A stretch of DNA of 64,000 nt from Sequoia sempervirens (lineage: Eukaryota > Streptophyta > Pinopsida > Cupressales > Cupressaceae): assembly GCA_007258455.2 (NCBI GenBank), contig VDFB02321262.1, positions 310,001 to 374,000 on the forward strand, read 5' to 3'. Positions 58,499 through 64,000 of the stretch are shown here, piece after piece (positions within the stretch are counted from its first letter, which is position 1; each line of letters opens with the position of its first letter). The position numbers and the translations under genes were made by a program. The notes below the pieces were generated by a model that was given only the letters and a program-made list of their open reading frames with translations, was not told the DNA's origin and searched no databases.

Positions 58499-58699
58499 TC
58501 ATTCTAAAATTTTAGAATAAGGGAAAATGAACATGTCCATGATGAAAACATAGATCTGCAAGGTTTGGTGAGCAAATATGCTAAGTTTTCCAACTTGAAC
58601 TGAACAAGAACAAAATTGAAATGAAAATATTTTTGGTTGATGCAAGATTGCAAAGAACCAAGGATGCTCTTGCATAATCTTAATTGAGACAAATTTGTG
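58499..58699 (-). other. Junction region between two gypsy elements
   Basis: Contains the palindrome ATTCTAAAATTTTAGAAT (about 58500-58517). Frames here continue from the RT fragment but no longer resemble RT, so the truncation point of the right-hand gypsy lies near 58700. Confidence 0.45.
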
Positions 58700-59465
58700 G
58701 GAGGAAGCCAATCTAATATGGCTTGGATCTTTTGTTGATCAACCTGAAATCCTTTAGTACTTATGACATGTCTCAAATACAATACCTTTGTTGACCCAAA
58801 CTCACATTTGGACATCTTATTAAAGAGAGACTATTGTTCTAGAATTCCCAAGACTATATCCAAGTGCTTCAAATTTTCTACCCATGTTTTTCTATAGATC
58901 AAAATATCATCAAAGAAACCCAATACAAACTTCCTCAAATTCTTACCAAAAACATGATTCATGCATGGATGGAAAGTTTTTGAAGTATTGGTGAGACCAA
59001 AGCGCATAATCAGGAGCTCAAAATTCCCATAGTGAAACAAGAAAGCAATATTTTTAACATCCTCTTCCCTCATTTAGATATAGTGGTATCTAGACCTCAA
59101 GCCAATCTTTGAGAAGTATACCAAAACATGTAGTTCATTAATCAACTCATCTATCTACGATATGTGGTATTGGTTCTTAATGGTCCTTTTGTTCAATGCC
59201 CGATAATCTATGCACATCCAGATAGTGTCATATTTCTTCTTTACCAACACCACTTAAGATGCAAAAGGGCTAGTTCTTGGTCTGATGTAGCTCATATCTA
59301 GCATCTCCTTTATTTCTTTCTCTATATCTTCCTTGTACATTAGGGGACGGCGATAAGATGTGGTCATAATAATCTTTAATTCTGGTTCAAGTTCTATTGT
59401 ATGATGGAAACCTCTATCTAGTGGCAGTCTGGAAGGCATGTCACTAAAAACCAAACTATGCTTAT
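58700..59465 (-). pseudogene. pol: Reverse transcriptase of the right-hand gypsy, truncated
   Basis: MPSRLPLDRGFHHTIELEPE and YKEDIEKEIKEMLDMSYIRP lead into RT. Then MRFGLTNTSKTFHPCMNHVF and the catalytic LGFFDDILIYRKTW, with FFDD in place of YxDD but both Asp kept (common in this clade). The last motif is CEFGSTKVLYLRHVISTKGF, then NLSQLR. RNase H and integrase are missing. Stops include TAA near 59255 and TAG near 59074. Confidence 0.88.
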
Positions 59466-60013
59466 CTAGAATATTTTGTATATCAATATGAACTTACCAT
59501 TCTTACCTTCAAAATACTTCTTTGAAATCACCAGAAAAATAGCAGTCCAAGTGACTTGGTTCTTTGAAAAGATCCTCTCCAACCTTTTGGTTGATACTAC
59601 TTGTGGACCTCCCTTAGCCATTCTTTTTAGAACCACATCCTTCCCATTGGATTTGAACTTGAGTTCCCTCATTTGGTAATTTGTATTGTACTCACCCAAT
59701 GAATGTAGCCACTTCACACCCAAAATCACATCAATTTCACCCAAACCAATAACATAGAAATCATCACAAACCTTATGATCTCAAAATGTTATGTCCACCT
59801 TCCAGACTTTCTACTTGCAGGGTAAGTTATACCCATCCGCCACAGTGACAGTGAAGCCTTCAAAGCCTTCCACATTTAGTCCCTTCCTTTTCACAAATCC
59901 TTCATCAATGAAGTTGTGTATAGCTCCACCATCAATTAGAACAGTCACTCTTTGTCTAGAAAGGACTCCTTGAACTTTGAAATAATGGTACCTATATGTG
60001 CTAGATAGTGATG
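59466..60013 (-). pseudogene. pol: Aspartic protease of the right-hand gypsy
   Basis: LIDGGAIHNFIDEGFVKRKG holds the active site as D-G-G (usually D-S-G), then VEGFEGFTVTVADGYNLP. 59744-59466 starts MGEIDVILGVKWLHSLGEY, the conserved segment following protease. Stops between the two parts. Confidence 0.82.
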
Positions 60014-61248
60014 CTAGAGTACTACCATTATCTTTCTTCTTATCCTCCCCCTTCGAAGGGGTGCCTTCTGGATCATGAAACTCACCATACTCATTTGATT
60101 CAACTCTTTGTTAGAAATGACTTCAATGTAGTGAACTTGCCCCTTTCCAAGACATTTGTGTCCCAAAACCCATGGCTCTTTGCAAGAGAAACAAAGTTTC
60201 TTCCTCTTGAGCTCATTCTTGGTTTCATTATCCATCTTCTTAGGTGCAACAGGGGGAGCATATTTCTAAGCTAACCCATGCTTCTTTTGGAAGCTCCCTT
60301 TTCGCTTATTCCATATTGAGGGTTTTTATTTCTGCTAAGGAACAAAATTCTCTAGATCAAAATCCTTTTGAATAGTCTCTTGAAGTGTTGAGGGTTGGAA
60401 TTCCTTCACCAAACCCTTGAGTTGTTCTGCCAAGCCTTCAATGAATAGGACTATGAGTCTCTTCTTTGAGATGTCAGTTACCATGACTGATAACCTCTGG
60501 AAATCTATGACATATTCTTCCACACTCCCTTTTTTCTTGAGGCAAGAAAATTCTCTTAAATGTTCCTTCGAGTCTCTCCTATCAAATTTGTCAACTAATT
60601 TTCTACAAAATTCATCATAAGATTTGATCAATTTGTGGCCTTGAGTGATCAACCCTTGGTACCACCAATCATGAGCAATTCTTTCGAAATGTATGGTGGA
60701 AAATTTTATGGAATCTTCCTTGAACATTGTCTTGAGTGCCAAATATGTATCAAGTTTTTGCAACCATCCATAGTAATGTTTTTCTTAGATCCATCAAAAG
60801 GGGAAATATATAGCTTTCCCAATGATTGTTCTAGTTCTTTTGGCTTAAGGGGTGAATGGTAAGTTCCCCTTTTATTCTTCTTCATTTCCATTAAATATTT
60901 CAAAGACAAGATCTATTTTATTGGAGTGTCTAAAGCCCTATATTCTTCATAAGATCTTGAGATGTCATATTAGAGGGTAGTTTCTCCCTTTGGAACTTCT
61001 TCCACTCTTTGAATGAACTTGGGCTTAAGGGGCCTATTACTAAAGTCTATTTCAGATCCTTGTATAACAATCACCTTCTCCTTCCCCTTTCCACCACTCA
61101 ATTCACTAAAGGCACCAACTCCATTAATGCTATCATTCTCCTTCCTTGCATTAGTCTAGATCCATTGAAACATCTGACTGAACATGTCAAAAAGACAAAT
61201 TTTCCCTTGTATCATCTCAAATTTTGCTATGGCTTCATCATCCTCCAT
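60014..61248 (-). pseudogene. gag: Gag of the right-hand gypsy
   Basis: Starts at ATG 61248 (MEDDEAIAKFEMIQGKIC). The capsid part 60763-60335 has IKFSTIHFERIAHDWWYQGL, EYVIDFQRLSVMVTDISKKR and LIVLFIEGLAEQLKGLVKEF. The knuckle-like CFSCKEPWVLGHKC is at 60195-60154. Frameshift near 60765 and stops such as TAG near 61157. Confidence 0.85.
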
Positions 61249-61342
61249 GGTTTCTCCTTAACCTGATTTCTTCAGTTCTCTTCTCCCAAGACTAACTTGA
61301 CAACATTAATCATTATAAAACCCTACAAGCTGGCATAATCTT

Positions 61343-61354
61343 GCTCTGATACCA
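61343..61354 (-). other. Primer binding site of the right-hand gypsy
   Basis: The minus strand reads TGGTATCAGAGC one base after the LTR end ATTACA: an exact Met-tRNA site. Confidence 0.88.
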
Positions 61355-61355
61355 T

Positions 61356-62362
61356 TGTAATGTCCCTAACATGTATTATAACAAAACTAATATATATAGA
61401 TTGTATTCAATTCAATTCAACACATGAACACTAGAAGATACTCAAATATGTTGATATATTAATTACAACTCACAACAATGATCCAGAATGATATACAAGA
61501 TTACCACAAAGCAACATGCAATACTATTGTCTTTCTTATAGAATCCTTTGAAGTGTAGATGCAATTTCCAAATGAGAATTCCCTCAGGAACCAAAGGGTT
61601 TCATCCTCTTATCCTAGTGAACACTTGGTTTTCATCTAATGAACAAAACTCCTATGGGTTTTCATCCACAAAAGGAATTAGAACACAAGTGTCCCAAAAT
61701 ACAGAAAATGACATAATAATTTGATACCTATTACATGGATTAATTCCCTACATTTATATGCTAACAATTTATTTAAGGAACAAGTCAGCCTTGAGCCCAG
61801 AATTGAATTTCTATCATGCTACATTAGGTCAGCCTTAAGGCCAACTTAGATTAATCTGGAATAAGCATGCCACCTTGTGGACCTATCAACATGATTCCCT
61901 AGCCCCTTCCTTCTTCTTGAAATTTCACAATTTTTTTCCCATGATCCGAAGGGGTCTTATCCCTTAAGCTTGTTGAAGTTGGTGTTAGTTGCTTAGAACA
62001 GTCATCTTCTGACAAATTAATCTCCTCGGTACCTGATCCATTTTGATTTGGATATGATGAGAAGATGCCATTACTGATGCTATGTTTCAAACTGCAAGCC
62101 GAATTACACTCCTACAGAGGAATACATAGGATTTCTCAGAATCAACCTTATTCTAGCATAGGGAGCCTGGAATGGTGATCTTATAACAATTATATCTTTC
62201 TGGTACCTACTCCATTCCCACCAAGAGTTTGATATGATGTGTAGTTACCATAATAGGTTCTATGTTCCAAATTTCAAGACAAATTGTGTTCGTACGAAAG
62301 GAATGTGTAGGGATTCTCGAATTCCACCCTGCAACTGTCTTTCCTGAAAAAGGGACATGACA
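61356..62362 (-). repeat. 5' LTR of the right-hand gypsy
   Basis: On the plus strand it starts TGTAATGTCCC and ends GGGACATGACA, an inverted terminal repeat typical of LTR edges. 1007 bp, non-coding. CCAAC follows (62363-62367). The 3' LTR is absent, because the element is truncated near 58700. Confidence 0.8.
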
Positions 62363-62363
62363 C

Positions 62364-62676
62364 CAACCCAATCTTCAGATATTCATACATAATGGATAGA
62401 TTCATATGCATATATATATATACACACATACATATATGTCTGTGTGTGTGATTACAGATGTATTTGTATGTATGTTATGGATGTAAACCAGAAAGTATTC
62501 CACATACTACCTCTTCACCACAATGGCTACATGCAATAACATTAAAAAACTAATTGCATAGAATTGTCATGATAGAAACAAACTTGAAAAATATATTGAA
62601 AGTTGTCAAATACATATACTATATAGTTAGACAAACATACTTAAACAAATATACAGATACATATATATAAATATAC

Positions 62677-62726
<50 letters not shown>

Positions 62727-62800
62727 AGAGTAATAAAAACTAACATGTATTTTTTTGTGTTTAGTTGCCAATCCAAACTTTAGATATTCATACATAGTGG
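62364..62800. repeat. Diverged duplicate around AT microsatellites
   Basis: CCAACCCAATCTTCAGATAT at 62363 and a close relative (CCAATCCAAACTTTAGATAT) at 62768 both lead into ATTCATACATARTGG and then a TA/CA-rich array. It includes (TA)/(TG) at 62407-62450 and (AT)n at 62682-62724. Confidence 0.6.
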
Positions 62801-62807
62801 AAAAAAT

Positions 62808-62808
<1 letters not shown>

Positions 62809-62842
<34 letters not shown>

Positions 62843-62880
62843 GATACATATATACATATATACATACATACATACATACA

Positions 62881-62910
<30 letters not shown>
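62809..62910. repeat. Compound CA/TA/CATA microsatellite
   Basis: (CA)n 62809-62830, (TA)n 62831-62842, then (CATA)n up to 62910. Confidence 0.9.
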
Positions 62911-62911
<1 letters not shown>

Positions 62912-63389
62912 GTATAGATACATATGAAGAGTAATAAAAAATAAGATATATATGAAGAGAATCTAATCATACATTAAACTATCTTGCTAATTGGGGTGTG
63001 GTTCAAACATAACACTACCTAAGTAGAATGTGCCAGTTGATGGGATGGGCTTTAGAAAATCTTGAAATCTAATATGGAAAGCTTAGAATGGACTAAGCAA
63101 ATTCCTTGTTAAACAAAGATCCTACAATATTTTCATACATACATAAATACATACATACATACATATGTATAGATACATATGAAGAGTAATAAAAAATAAG
63201 ATATATATGAAGAGAATCTAATCATATATTAAACTATCTTGCTAATTGGGGTGTGGTTCAAACATAACACTACCTGAGTAGAATGTGCCAGTTGATGGGA
63301 TGGGCTTTAGAAAATCTTGAAATCTAATATGGAAAGCTTAGAATGGACTAAGCAAATTCCTTGTTAAACAAAGATCCTACAATATTTTC
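62880..63389. repeat. 255-bp tandem duplication
   Basis: Two nearly identical units (62880-63134, 63135-63389), period 255 bp, each starting with a CATA array and containing TGTATAGATACATATGAAGA and GGGGTGTGGTTCAAACATAA. Only a few substitutions differ, so it is recent; slippage or unequal exchange at the CATA array is likely. Confidence 0.88.
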
Positions 63390-63984
63390 CTTGGAACTGA
63401 GGAAAAAACTCATTATAAAACAATGTGCAAAATGTTTTCTTGGCACGCATAGAGGTAGATGTAGGATGGAAAAGAAAGATATATCAAATATTGTTTGCCC
63501 ATTTCATGAGAACATGTTGGATCAAGTGACAAGGTTGTTTCAGATGATAGAAAAAAAGGGCTTAACTGCAATCATGGAGGTTATTGATAGTAGCCTCTAA
63601 TTAGATGGTCATATTCATGACAATATGGTATATGAGCACTTCTACACTTTTATGGAGGGTATGGGAGAGAAGGATTTGGATATGGGGTTGGTCCCCGCTT
63701 TATTGAAACCAGATATTTGTCCATTGGAATTGAATGGTATTAGTAGGATGGACGTGAGCCCAAGGGAGAAACACATAGTGGGAATATTTGACATTGAATC
63801 TGCAAAATGCAAGTTTGTCAATGTGGTGGTTGTTCAACCTTTTTGTGAAGGCATTTTAAGGGGGTATATGGGCACTTTTCACTTCTATCTCAACAATTAT
63901 GGTGATCTCCTTATACCAGAGCAAACTATAAGGGTGAATGAGCTAGCCAATGGCATCATTACCTTAAAAGACTGGAAAGCATAA
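63361..63984 (+). pseudogene. Unrecognised reading frame, possibly a gene fragment
   Basis: One frame of about 207 codons, broken by a single TAA at 63598-63600. The first half has a Cys/His pattern (CAKCFLGTHRGRC, then CPFHENML) that could bind zinc. The second half includes FDIESAKCKFVNVVVVQPFC and FHFYLNNYGDLLIPEQTIRV. It starts within the second copy of the 255-bp duplication, so its first codons are duplicated upstream. It ends in TAA at 63982-63984. I do not recognise the family. It may be a host gene fragment or the edge of another repeat. Confidence 0.4.
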
Positions 63985-64000
63985 TATAGGCTCATACAAC

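Noticed and set aside
62619..62970. Minus-strand frames rich in MYVC and YIYI
   Set aside because: Translation of CATA, CA and TA microsatellites.

Overview
This window looks like a plant nuclear intergenic block made almost entirely of nested, decayed LTR retrotransposons. I found no intact host gene, tRNA, rRNA or prokaryotic feature. The evidence for a plant is the mix of Ty3/gypsy elements (Athila-like, Tat-like and two chromovirus-type copies) and Ty1/copia elements, initiator-Met-type primer sites and very long LTRs. A gymnosperm is plausible, but the sequence does not prove it.

Layout, left to right. (1) An Athila-like gypsy element on the minus strand fills 1-8741 and resumes at 22046. 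Its primer site is at about 22331-22345 and its 5' LTR starts at 22348. (2) Inside its gag, a Tat-like gypsy element on the plus strand (8742-22045, 13.3 kb) carries two 2.8-kb LTRs and a 4/5-matching 5-bp target duplication. (3) The Athila LTR is itself split by a small copia derivative (22895-26622) that keeps only gag, protease and pre-integrase sequence. (4) A plus-strand copia element runs from about 27060 to 32497. (5) A minus-strand copia element follows (32498 to about 41243), with a 2.27-kb solo LTR (36532-38796, perfect CTAAC duplication) inserted in its integrase. (6) One minus-strand chromovirus is split into 41244-43856 (pol) and 56290-57885 (gag-protease) by a 12.4-kb insertion flanked by CCAAC. 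(7) That insertion contains a further 6.55-kb unit (46339-52884) flanked by a perfect ACTAT duplication. (8) A second truncated gypsy (58.7-62.36 kb, minus), microsatellites, a recent 255-bp tandem duplication and an unrecognised reading frame close the window.

The most interesting object is the 46339-52884 unit. Its two ends match those of the 2.27-kb solo LTR at 36532-38796, and its central modules match the certain LTRs of the Tat element. No direct terminal repeat is visible inside it. It therefore reads as one giant solo LTR. Between its repeat-rich start and its TATA region it carries a single frame of about 1,203 codons (48159-51770), broken by only five stop codons and no frameshift. 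A short relic of the N-terminus of this frame survives in both LTRs of the Tat element, so an LTR-resident (U3) gene appears to be ancestral to this LTR group.

No gene here is likely to be functional as it stands. The coding regions are annotated as pseudogenes, with their lesions described. Premature stops in the Tat gag-pol are strongly skewed to TAG, consistent with C-to-T decay of methylated repeats.
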